From Bacteroidales bacterium (GTDB lineage: Bacteria; Bacteroidota; Bacteroidia; Bacteroidales; UBA10428): a stretch of DNA of 7,765 nt. Below are positions 1-6,105 of this stretch, one piece after another (position 1 is the first letter of the stretch; each line of letters starts with the position of its first letter). Position numbers and translations under genes: made by a program. Below the pieces are notes generated by a model, which was not told the origin of the DNA, did not search any database, and worked only from the letters and a program-made list of their open reading frames with translations. The stretch is from NCBI GenBank assembly GCA_003508755.1, contig DNTK01000067.1, forward strand, positions 1 to 7,765, given 5' to 3'.

Positions 1-1
1 G

Positions 2-658
2 TTTTATTACAAGGGATACAGCACAATCGATTACCGTTTGAACATGTATGCAGCCACTAAGCTTGCACATAAGTAACTGCGCCCCAGGTGGGGGATAAAC
101 TATTTTGTTTCGCACCTTCAGCCCTTACAAAATACACAATACTGGTCGATTTATAAAAACACAACCCATTTACTCACAGCCTATGTCCCGGGCCTGTTTC
201 GTCACAACTCTGTTCGCATTGATGCAGGGATTGAAAGCGGATTTGGTGCTCGAATGGCCTTACCTCGTGGGTACACCTCAACAGAATTAATTTTATATAA
301 CGACTCAAAAAAGGTTGCATTCAATTATGCACTGCCCTTACTATATCCTAATTTATCGGTCGGTCCGGTTGCCTATTTCAAACGAATTCAGGCCAATTTG
401 TTTTTCGACAGTTTTGAATATACCTACGATTTTAACCAGGAGTTCTTCTCAAACACCATACAATCAGCAGGAATCGAACTTGGGATTGAAACCAACCTGC
501 TCCGGTTTTTTTGGACCTTTGTGCCTACCTTTCAATACAGCTATCGGCTTGAAGACGGAACTTCCCGCTTTGGCTTCCTGATGACTACTCAGTTTGGATT
601 TGCAATTGGAGGAATAACTCCATATACCAACCTGCAGAATCAGGCCTTACCACAATAG
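2..658 (+). pseudogene. C-terminal beta-barrel part of a TolB-propeller-type outer-membrane protein, interrupted by an in-frame stop; 5' end outside window
   Basis: One reading frame (codons beginning at position 2) reads as outer-membrane barrel sequence from the window edge to TAG at 656-658, broken only by TAA at 74-76. Upstream of the stop it gives 24 residues (FYYKGYSTIDYRLNMYAATK then LAHK). Right after the stop comes LRPRWG, which resembles the DLxPRWG-type motif opening the barrel of a Bacteroidota family that has an N-terminal TolB/WD40-like propeller. Further family-like stretches follow: LLTAYVPGLFRH, the PLLYPNLSVGPVAYFKRIQANLFFDSF segment (residues encoded at about 335-415) and LLRFFWTFVPTF. 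Amphipathic strands alternate with Tyr/Phe-rich ends, as expected of a barrel. The first ATG after the stop (254) lies inside the barrel, so a separate downstream gene is unlikely. The other two frames near position 1 close quickly, which argues for a nonsense change over a frameshift. A single GAA-to-TAA change would explain it, as would a sequencing error. The family assignment is from memory of the motifs, and the function is unknown beyond a likely outer-membrane location. Confidence 0.7.
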
Positions 659-1455
659 TCGTTAATTAACCGGTCGTAAGCTGCCATAAGGTGTCTAACC
701 AGGGGAATTTGCACATCAAAGCGATGGTGATTAATTTGAGCAACCGGCAATATTTTTGGGGATGTTCCGGTAATAAAACACGCATTATACGCATTCATTG
801 ACTTAAATGGAATATCAGTTTCAACGTAAGGGATGCCAAGGGAATCAGACAACTCAATAACTTTTTTACGGGTTATGCCTTCAAGAATATTTTCTCCCGG
901 CGGAGAAAACAGGGTATCTTTCTTTACGAAAAACACGTTGCTGCGGCTGCCCTCTGTAACGTGACCAAAATGGTCGATTAGCAAAATTTCAAATAAGGGG
1001 TCCTTTTTATACAGCTTCGTAATTTGGTCCCTGATTTTATTGTTTACGTCAGACTGCTTTACATGTGGATTTGAGCGTTCTGTTTGAAATGAGCCCAATG
1101 CAACTCCCTGCATGTATTGTTCGTAGCTGGGATATCTAAACGGAACAGGGAAAGCAGCAAAAAGCAATTTGGCATTAAGGAGTATCCCCTCAAACCGAAT
1201 ATTGCAAACAGACAGGTTATTTTTAGCGAGTGTATCGAGCAATATTTTTTTGCATTCAGCAAAGCTTACCGGTGATTCTAAATTAATTTCGCGCAACGAT
1301 TTTTTAAACCTGCTAAAATGGTATTCCAGGAAAAGAGGTTTGCTATTGATTACACGCAGTACCTCATAAATACGATTTGTTTCTTCAGGAATAGAGTTTT
1401 CCAGTTCAGACTTTGCAACCCATTGCCCATTATAGTAGATTAATTCCTTATTCAT
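640..1455 (-). CDS. Aminotransferase class IV (PabC / D-amino-acid aminotransferase-like), PLP-dependent
   Basis: This 271-residue protein has the size and motif order of fold-type IV PLP enzymes such as 4-amino-4-deoxychorismate lyase (PabC). Visible landmarks are the short N-terminal strand YYNGQWV (7-13), the phosphate-contact region EYHFSRF (44-50), the probable Schiff-base lysine K133 in HVKQSD, the cofactor-binding glutamate E168 in VTEGSRSNVFFV, LEGITR (191-196), and the C-terminal loop FITGTSPKILPV (227-238). The fold and PLP use are secure. The substrate is not: no pabA/pabB neighbour is present, so aminodeoxychorismate lyase, D-amino-acid aminotransferase or a small branched-chain enzyme all remain possible. 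Its ATG (1455-1453) overlaps the TAA of the TonB-family gene upstream as TAATG, which suggests translational coupling; no Shine-Dalgarno sequence is seen. The 3' end overlaps the convergent barrel gene by 19 bp (640-658). A cytoplasmic location is expected. Confidence 0.88.
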   Translation of the reverse strand: MNKELIYYNGQWVAKSELENSIPEETNRIYEVLRVINSKPLFLEYHFSRFKKSLREINLESPVSFAECKKILLDTLAKNNLSVCNIRFEGILLNAKLLFAAFPVPFRYPSYEQYMQGVALGSFQTERSNPHVKQSDVNNKIRDQITKLYKKDPLFEILLIDHFGHVTEGSRSNVFFVKKDTLFSPPGENILEGITRKKVIELSDSLGIPYVETDIPFKSMNAYNACFITGTSPKILPVAQINHHRFDVQIPLVRHLMAAYDRLINDYCGKA

Positions 1456-2147
1456 TACTGGGGGACAAAGATATATTTTATGAATCCTTCAACACGTTTT
1501 GCAGCGGTTATATCGCGTTCAAACCTGAAATTTCTTGCCGAAGCAATAGCCGTCTCCAGAATACATGTTTCACTGGTTGTAGCACTTTTAACAGCAGCAC
1601 TTAGCACTTCACCCGAAGGGCTAACCTGTATGGCAACCACTACTTCGCCACCCCCCTGGCAGCGATAAATAGGGCGATCGACATAGCTGGCTTTTCTGTT
1701 TACCGGCACCTCATATTCAATGCGGGTGTTCCCGAAATTGGTTTTAACATCTTCTTTAACTTCCTGTTCTTCTGCCACAACCGGATCATCCGGAAGTGAA
1801 TTATCATGTTGTGGATTTAAATCTTCGATACCCATCTCATCCATGAGCTCCTGAATATATTTTTCAGTGCTTATTTCCTCATTTACCTGGTCGGCCACAT
1901 TAGAAACGATGTTGCTCATAGCTTCCTGAGTAAGCGGTGTAATTTCTTCCTGGTCCGGGTTAGATTCTTCTATAATTTCTTCGATGGGTTTATATTCTTC
2001 CTCGCTAAATTCAATGGTAATAATTTCCTGATGCCTGGTTTTTACCTGTCCTATCTTTAAGGTAAGGAAAGCAATGAGTAAGACCAGGTGAAAGGCCAAG
2101 GTACCCAAAAGGCCGGTTAACATGTATCGTTTTTGCTCTTGCACCAC
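1455..2147 (-). CDS. TonB-family protein (inner-membrane anchored, periplasmic TonB C-terminal domain)
   Basis: This 230-residue protein has a TonB layout. A short basic cytoplasmic N-terminus (QEQKRY) is followed by one membrane helix at about residues 10-31 (LTGLLGTLAFHLVLLIAFLTL). A long, very acidic, Glu-rich periplasmic linker covers roughly 45-135. A C-terminal domain begins near RPIYRCQGGGEVVVAIQVS (158-176) and ends with GFIKYIFVPQ. The G-E-V-x-V-x-I-x-V-x-x-x-G-x-V pattern and the closing strand fit the TonB C-terminal domain of Bacteroidota, which links proton-motive force to TonB-dependent outer-membrane receptors. The linker lacks the Pro/Lys-Pro repeats of classical TonB. Two cysteines, C163 and C195, sit in the periplasmic domain and could form a disulfide (inference). 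The start is uncertain: the given start is GTG at 2147, while ATG at 2123 (residue 9) would still leave the membrane helix intact. No exbB or exbD is adjacent. It is the first gene of a coupled pair with the aminotransferase. Confidence 0.82.
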   Translation of the reverse strand: MVQEQKRYMLTGLLGTLAFHLVLLIAFLTLKIGQVKTRHQEIITIEFSEEEYKPIEEIIEESNPDQEEITPLTQEAMSNIVSNVADQVNEEISTEKYIQELMDEMGIEDLNPQHDNSLPDDPVVAEEQEVKEDVKTNFGNTRIEYEVPVNRKASYVDRPIYRCQGGGEVVVAIQVSPSGEVLSAAVKSATTSETCILETAIASARNFRFERDITAAKRVEGFIKYIFVPQ

Positions 2148-2273
2148 ACGTTTGTTTTCTGAGGTCCAAATTATAAAGAATCAACGAAAATATCTATTTA
2201 AACACTAACAAGACCGACAATAATTGCCTCATCAGGGTGATTTATGTTCTCCTATCAAGGGAACTTTATTCTG

Positions 2274-2306
2274 TTTGATATCCTTGACAATGACAATGAA
2301 TTTTTG
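2274..2306 (+). promoter_or_regulatory. Candidate Bacteroidota-type promoter for the 241-residue hypothetical gene
   Basis: TTTG at 2274-2277 is followed after 21 nt by AATTTTTG at 2299-2306, a one-mismatch fit to the Bacteroidota -7 consensus TAnnTTTG. Initiation would fall near 2313 and leave a leader of about 80 nt before the ATG at 2393. The -7 match is imperfect, so the assignment is tentative. Confidence 0.35.
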
Positions 2307-2392
2307 TAAATTGTAATGTACCATTCCACTCACAGCTGGTATCGCCAGGAAATACAGGAAAAAGCTTTCAAAGAAACCGTAACCTTCAGATC

Positions 2393-3118
2393 ATGGAACA
2401 GAACAGGGTAATTGAAACCATTGGCAGTATTACCAAAATGGAGCATTTAAGCTCATTGGAACATAGCACGCTCGAAAACACCTTGGTGTTGAACAATACC
2501 TCTCCATTTCCGGGAGTGAAAGATCAGACAAGTGGAGAACGTAAAAACCTTGGTTCGTTTTTTATTATTCTTCGTTATCGTTATGCACCGGAAAAAATAA
2601 ACCGCATTAATTGCGACTTATTTAAAGCATGCAATTTAAAGCGGTATCCCAGTTATGGCGAAATCATTACAGAGGATCACATTTTGCCCTGTATTCGTTT
2701 AAAAGAAATCGAACAAGAAGAAATTGCCGACATTCAACATTATTTGCAGGAGCGGGATTTAAAACTTATGGTGCACAAGCCTCATGATGGGACAAGCAGG
2801 ATAAAAATCTTTAAAACGTTTCGTTTGGTAGAAATCAACGACGGTTTATACCGTGATCTTAGCGAGGGCGAGAAGTTTTATATACAAATTGACAGTAACC
2901 TAAACTGGAAACGCTTCGATTACATTGTTCAGAAAATAAAGTTTAATCTCGAGAACAAAGAATTTGATGCCGCAATGGGCGTAATATACCGGTTCTGCGG
3001 GCCGCAGAATGTGATACGGGTTTATGACAAGGACAAATCGCTCGATAGGGCTTATGCCTTAAAAAAATGGTTTCTTTCTGAAGTAAAAAAAGAGATAAAC
3101 ATTAGCACCATGCACTAA
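2393..3118 (+). CDS. Hypothetical protein, 241 aa, unrecognised soluble alpha/beta protein
   Basis: I do not recognise this family. The first 50 or so residues are polar and low in hydrophobic content, probably flexible. From GSFFIILRYRYAPEKINRIN (54-73) onward there is alternating beta/alpha character. A second unit runs from RIKIFKTFRLVEINDGLYRD (136-155) through EKFYIQIDSNLNWKRFDYIV (160-179) to a Lys-rich C-terminal helix. There is no signal peptide or membrane segment, so it is probably cytoplasmic. Four cysteines (74, 80, 100, 202) show no obvious metal-binding spacing. The start is the first ATG after an in-frame TGA at 2297-2299; a second in-frame ATG encodes residue 16, so the true N-terminus could be shorter. 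It is monocistronic: divergent from the TonB-family gene and convergent with ilvE. Codon use and composition look like the neighbours, giving no sign of recent transfer. That it is a real gene is well supported by its length and clean frame; a function is not. Confidence 0.8.
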   Translation: MEQNRVIETIGSITKMEHLSSLEHSTLENTLVLNNTSPFPGVKDQTSGERKNLGSFFIILRYRYAPEKINRINCDLFKACNLKRYPSYGEIITEDHILPCIRLKEIEQEEIADIQHYLQERDLKLMVHKPHDGTSRIKIFKTFRLVEINDGLYRDLSEGEKFYIQIDSNLNWKRFDYIVQKIKFNLENKEFDAAMGVIYRFCGPQNVIRVYDKDKSLDRAYALKKWFLSEVKKEINISTMH

Positions 3119-3192
3119 AAAAGAAGTCCGAAATCGTCGGACTGGGGTATTTTATTAGGTTTTTCACCTCAGTCAAACGATTTTGGACTTCT
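3117..3192 (-). terminator. Rho-independent terminator for ilvE; long imperfect inverted repeat between convergent genes
   Basis: Two 27-nt arms, 3122-3148 and 3166-3192, are complementary except at four positions (several of which can form G-U pairs), around a 17-nt loop. Read on the minus strand, the stem ends in GGACTTCT and runs into six T (3122-3117), which fits an intrinsic terminator beginning 8 nt after the ilvE stop. The U-tract overlaps the TAA of the convergent hypothetical gene. On the plus strand there is no U-run after the hairpin, so termination in that direction is less certain, although the stem could still act. A smaller nested hairpin (AGGT at 3157-3160 with ACCT at 3166-3169) is also possible. 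Confidence 0.8.
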
Positions 3193-3199
3193 ACATTTC

Positions 3200-4219
3200 T
3201 TAGTCAAGTATTCTAACCCAGCCATGCTTGTCTTCCTCATCGCCAAACTGCACGGCAACCAGGTGCTCATACAACTGCGTGCTGATAGGGCCGGGTTTGT
3301 TATCATTGCTGTAATCGTAGAATTTATTGTTATCTGTGTCTACAATTTTTCTAATCGGGGTAATTACGGCAGCTGTGCCACAGGCACCCACTTCTTCAAA
3401 CGAATCTAATTCATCAACTCCTACGGGTCTTCTTTCAACCTTTAAGCCCATATCCTCTGCCAAAGCCATTAAACTCATATTGGTGATCGAGGGAAGAATA
3501 GATTTTGATAAAGGGGTAATGTAGGTATTGTTTTTAATACCAAAGAAGTTGGCAGGTCCCGCTTCGTCGATGTATTTCTTTTCCTTTGCATCGAGATAAA
3601 GGCTGGTGGCGAAACCACCGTCATGTGCAATTTTTAAAGACAACAGGCTGGCAGCGTAGTTTCCACCAACCTTATAAGCACCGGTACCCAGTGGAGCAGC
3701 CCGATCAAAATCGCGGCAAATCATTACATCCACCGGATTAAAACCATCTTTAAAATATGGCCCAACCGGAGTAACAAAAACCATGAAAAGATAATCGCGT
3801 GCCGGACGAACCCCAACCTCTGGTCCAAGACCAATCAGCAAGGGTCGTATATAAAGCGTAGCTCCTGTACCATGGGGAGGTACATATTCTTTGTTTTTTT
3901 TCACTGCCGTAATAATAGCCTTCTCAAAGATTTCGAAAGGGGGGCTTTGCATCATAATACCCTTGGCCGATCGCTGCATACGTTTCCAGTTTTCCTCGAT
4001 ACGAAACAATCGAATTTTCCCATCGGTACCTCTGTATGCTTTAAGGCCTTCGAATATTTCCTGGCCATAGTGCAGGCAGGTTGATGCCATATGCAATTCA
4101 ACGAATTCGGAAGAGCTTAGTTCTAGTTCTCCCCACTTACCATCCTGGTAGTAACATCGAACATTGTAATCTGTCTTAGAATACTGAAATGGAAGGTGCT
4201 TCCAGTCGATATTTTTCAT
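3200..4219 (-). CDS. ilvE: Branched-chain amino-acid aminotransferase, type II (IlvE)
   Basis: This 339-residue PLP enzyme catalyses the last step of valine, leucine and isoleucine synthesis and the first step of their breakdown, using glutamate/2-oxoglutarate as partner. The length and motifs fit the larger type II (eukaryote-like) BCAT group: LHYGQEIFEGLKAYR (49-63), the arginine-containing ENWKRM (76-81), YIRPLLIGLG (123-132), the Schiff-base lysine K183 in GTGAYKVGGNYAASL, the cofactor glutamate E219 in IDEAGPANFFG, and GTAAVITPI (281-289). No transit or signal sequence is present, so it is cytoplasmic. The ATG at 4219-4217 puts the first conserved blocks at normal positions. It is transcribed alone, from a strong promoter match about 30 nt upstream to a hairpin terminator 8 nt downstream. 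No leader peptide or T-box-like element was seen in the short leader, so attenuation control is not suggested. No other ilv or leu genes lie in the window. Confidence 0.95.
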   Translation of the reverse strand: MKNIDWKHLPFQYSKTDYNVRCYYQDGKWGELELSSSEFVELHMASTCLHYGQEIFEGLKAYRGTDGKIRLFRIEENWKRMQRSAKGIMMQSPPFEIFEKAIITAVKKNKEYVPPHGTGATLYIRPLLIGLGPEVGVRPARDYLFMVFVTPVGPYFKDGFNPVDVMICRDFDRAAPLGTGAYKVGGNYAASLLSLKIAHDGGFATSLYLDAKEKKYIDEAGPANFFGIKNNTYITPLSKSILPSITNMSLMALAEDMGLKVERRPVGVDELDSFEEVGACGTAAVITPIRKIVDTDNNKFYDYSNDNKPGPISTQLYEHLVAVQFGDEEDKHGWVRILD

Positions 4220-4248
4220 ATTACGGAACTATTTTGTCTTAACCTGAC

Positions 4249-4279
4249 CAAATTTAGTTAAAGAGGGCTTTTAAACAAG
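4249..4279 (-). promoter_or_regulatory. Bacteroidota-type promoter of ilvE
   Basis: Read on the minus strand, CTTG (4279-4276), a 19-nt spacer and TAAATTTG (4256-4249) match the Bacteroidota consensus TTG-N19-TAnnTTTG exactly at the conserved bases. Transcription would begin around 4243-4240, giving a leader of about 20-25 nt before the ilvE ATG. This is the best promoter match in the window. Confidence 0.75.
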
Positions 4280-4431
4280 TAACTAATATCATGTTTTTAT
4301 GCCTTAATTCACTTTATTGATTTCTGGGTTCAACCGGCGCACCATATCGATTGCAATTCGGCTTTACATTTTAATCCTAAACTTGTGGGAGGCCCAAATG
4401 ATCCATTGCCTAACTGGCTTTAAACAAGCAA
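4266..4431. repeat. Short direct repeat upstream of ilvE (GGCTTTtAAACAAG)
   Basis: GGCTTTTAAACAAGTAA at 4266-4282 recurs as GGCTTTAAACAAGCAA at 4416-4431, differing by one inserted T and one substitution. The first copy contains the -33 element (CAAG, CTTG on the minus strand) and part of the spacer of the ilvE promoter. The second copy is followed, on the minus strand, by a weak -7-like ATCATTTG after 22 nt. The repeat may be a regulatory motif, a relict promoter duplication or chance in AT-rich DNA. Confidence 0.4.
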
Positions 4432-4597
4432 GAAAAAAATAAAATGTTGTTTTTAGAGGCGATTAAATCAAAATGAATTGTTAAATTTACAAGAAGGACA
4501 GCGGCATTTTTGTATGTTGTTGTTAATTACAGAATGGATTTTTTCGATGTTAAATATTATCTTTATCCTTAACTTGTTTGAATTAACGTAAAATAGC
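4280..4597. other. Gene-free AT-rich intergenic region between divergent ilvE and the universal stress gene
   Basis: This stretch has no open frame of credible length on either strand, and no tRNA-like, riboswitch-like or terminator-like structure that I could recognise. It holds the second copy of the GGCTTTAAACAAG motif and must contain the promoter of the universal stress gene. I found no full TTG-N19-TAnnTTTG match for that gene; the closest element is TATCTTTA at 4558-4565, with no good -33 partner. A small regulatory RNA cannot be excluded by eye. Confidence 0.55.
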
Positions 4598-5434
4598 ATG
4601 GTAGAAAAAAGCATTATCCTTGTAACCTGGGATTTTACCGAAGTATCGGAGAATGCGCTGATGCACGCTCAAATTGCGGCAAAGCGGTTACGCACAAATG
4701 TAGCATTGCTTCATATAGTAAAAAAGGAAAGTGATATCAAGCCTGCCGAAGAAAGGTTGCATGGCGTAATTGCTGATAAATACAGCGATTATAATCCCAA
4801 GCCTGAGGCACTTGTTTTAACAGGGAATATTTTCACCACGATTACTGAAGCAGCAGATGAACATGGGGCTAAAATGGTGTTTATGGGTACCCATGGTATT
4901 AAAGGTACACAAAAACTGTTTGGGAGTTGGGCGCTAAAGGTTATCGCTCATTCGAAAGTACCTTTTGTTGTTGTGCAGGGAGCACCACCGGAAAACTTTG
5001 ACTTTAATGATATTGTATTTCCTCTCAACTACCGGAAAGAAAACAAAGAATCGCTTAACTGGATATCATTCTTTTCAAGGTATTTTGGGTCAAAAATTCA
5101 TGTGTTCAAAGCCAAACATACCGATCCGGCCTTTGTTAAGGGAATAGAGTCGAATATTATGTTCCTTGCTAAAAACTTTAAAGCAAAAGGCATTGAATAC
5201 ATCATGGAAGAGGCAGAATCAGAAAAGGAGTTTGCCAGGAACGTGGTAGAGTACTCGAAAAAGATAAATGCCAACGCTATATTTGTTATGACTACCAAAG
5301 ACATTGGAATTACAGATTATATGCTGGGAGCTCATGAACAGTACATTATTGCCAATCAATATGGTATTCCTGTAGTGTGTGTCAATCCAAAACCACCCAA
5401 GTTCGGAGGCAGCTTTAGTACATCGGGCAGTTAG
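4598..5434 (+). CDS. Universal stress protein, tandem UspA domains
   Basis: The 278 residues form two Usp-type alpha/beta domains, a common Bacteroidota arrangement. Domain 1 (about 4-128) opens with IILVTWDFTEVSENALMHA, a UspA strand-helix start with an Asp (D12) at the usual nucleotide-contact place, and ends with MGTHGIKGTQKLFGS (96-110), a glycine-rich ATP-loop-like motif. The loop has eight residues between G100 and G109, one fewer than the classical G-2x-G-9x-G(S/T). Domain 2 (about 136-264) keeps the fold pattern, with NAIFVMTTK and GIPVVCVNP closing strands, but the glycine motif is degenerate (TTKDIGITDYMLGAHEQ), so it probably does not bind ATP the same way. The C-terminal tail (PKPPKFGGSFSTSGS) is polar. 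It is cytoplasmic and likely involved in stress or starvation survival, with no known substrate. No Shine-Dalgarno sequence precedes the ATG. It is probably transcribed alone, given the strong terminator 24 nt after its stop. Confidence 0.88.
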   Translation: MVEKSIILVTWDFTEVSENALMHAQIAAKRLRTNVALLHIVKKESDIKPAEERLHGVIADKYSDYNPKPEALVLTGNIFTTITEAADEHGAKMVFMGTHGIKGTQKLFGSWALKVIAHSKVPFVVVQGAPPENFDFNDIVFPLNYRKENKESLNWISFFSRYFGSKIHVFKAKHTDPAFVKGIESNIMFLAKNFKAKGIEYIMEEAESEKEFARNVVEYSKKINANAIFVMTTKDIGITDYMLGAHEQYIIANQYGIPVVCVNPKPPKFGGSFSTSGS

Positions 5435-5458
5435 AAAACTCACCAAATAAATATATCT

Positions 5459-5485
5459 CAAGGGCTTCGGCCCTTGTTTTGTTTT
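5459..5485 (+). terminator. Rho-independent terminator after the universal stress gene
   Basis: A perfect 7-bp stem, CAAGGGC (5459-5465) with GCCCTTG (5470-5476), closes on a stable TTCG tetraloop (5466-5469) and is followed by TTTTGTTTT (5477-5485). This is a classical intrinsic terminator on the plus strand, lying only 19 nt upstream of the rdgB start codon. Confidence 0.92.
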
Positions 5486-5504
5486 CATAAATCCAAAAAG
5501 TCTT

Positions 5505-6083
5505 ATGCGGTTGATATTTGCTACCAACAATCATCATAAATTAAAAGAAATAAAGGCGCTGCTGAGCAATAGGTATGAAGTAAAAGGGTTATCGGAAGTA
5601 AACATTCACGAAGATATTCCCGAACCACACGATACACTTAAAGACAATGCCATTGAAAAGGCCATGTATATTTATAAAAAATATGGTTTCGATTGCTTTG
5701 CCGATGATACCGGATTAGAGATTGAAGCCCTGGACGGGCGCCCCGGCGTTTATTCTGCCCGCTATGCCGGCGAAAACTGTTCCTTCCAGGACAATGTAAA
5801 CAAAGTGCTTAGTGAAATGGATGGAGAAGCCAACCGGAAAGCTAAATTCCGCACTGTAATTGCTTTAGTAGAGAACGGCATTGTTTACACTTTTTCAGGA
5901 GAGGTAGAAGGCGAAATAATTCCTTCAGAGCGCGGAACCGATGGATTTGGATACGATCCCATCTTTCTGCCCCTTGGCTTTAATCAAACATTTGCCGAAA
6001 TGCCGTTAAGCATAAAAAATACAATATCTCACCGGGCACGAGCGTTAAATAAATTCATCGATTTTCTTAACAATCGTAAATAA
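5505..6083 (+). CDS. rdgB: XTP/dITP diphosphatase (non-canonical purine NTP pyrophosphatase, RdgB/HAM1 family)
   Basis: This 192-residue enzyme hydrolyses dITP, dXTP and their ribo forms to monophosphates plus pyrophosphate, keeping deaminated purines out of DNA and RNA. The family motifs are complete: FATNNHHKLKEI (5-16) for nucleotide binding, DIPEPHDTLKDNAIEKA (37-53), the catalytic/Mg2+-binding ADDTGLEIEAL with D67/D68, DGRPGVYSARYAG (77-89), GTDGFGYDPIF (144-154) for base recognition, and SHR (175-177). Length is normal for the family (about 190-200). The ATG at 5505 puts the FATNN motif at its usual distance from the N-terminus, so the start is secure. A strong terminator lies just upstream, and no promoter match is visible in the 19-nt gap, so its transcription start is unclear. 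The PorZ-like gene follows 22 bp downstream and is probably co-transcribed. It is a dimeric cytoplasmic enzyme in known relatives. Confidence 0.96.
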   Translation: MRLIFATNNHHKLKEIKALLSNRYEVKGLSEVNIHEDIPEPHDTLKDNAIEKAMYIYKKYGFDCFADDTGLEIEALDGRPGVYSARYAGENCSFQDNVNKVLSEMDGEANRKAKFRTVIALVENGIVYTFSGEVEGEIIPSERGTDGFGYDPIFLPLGFNQTFAEMPLSIKNTISHRARALNKFIDFLNNRK

Positions 6084-6105
6084 CTATTGTAAATCAACAC
6101 AAAAC

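Noticed and set aside
254..658. A separate 134-residue gene starting at ATG 254
   Set aside because: The same frame is open and family-like upstream of this ATG back to 77 and again before the TAA at 74-76, so the ATG is internal to a longer barrel gene.
661..670. Perfect 10-bp palindrome GTTAATTAAC
   Set aside because: It is short, AT-rich and inside the aminotransferase coding region, so it is likely chance.
2167..2192. Minus-strand -7-like elements (ATAATTTG at 2174-2167, TATTTTCG at 2192-2185) as the promoter of the TonB-family gene
   Set aside because: Each has mismatches to TAnnTTTG, and neither has a TTG at acceptable spacing (the nearest, at 2212-2209, is 34 or 16 nt away).
5219..5530. 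Antisense 103-residue open frame over the universal stress gene and rdgB start
   Set aside because: It crosses the terminator hairpin and lies opposite two well-supported genes; its protein shows no recognisable features.
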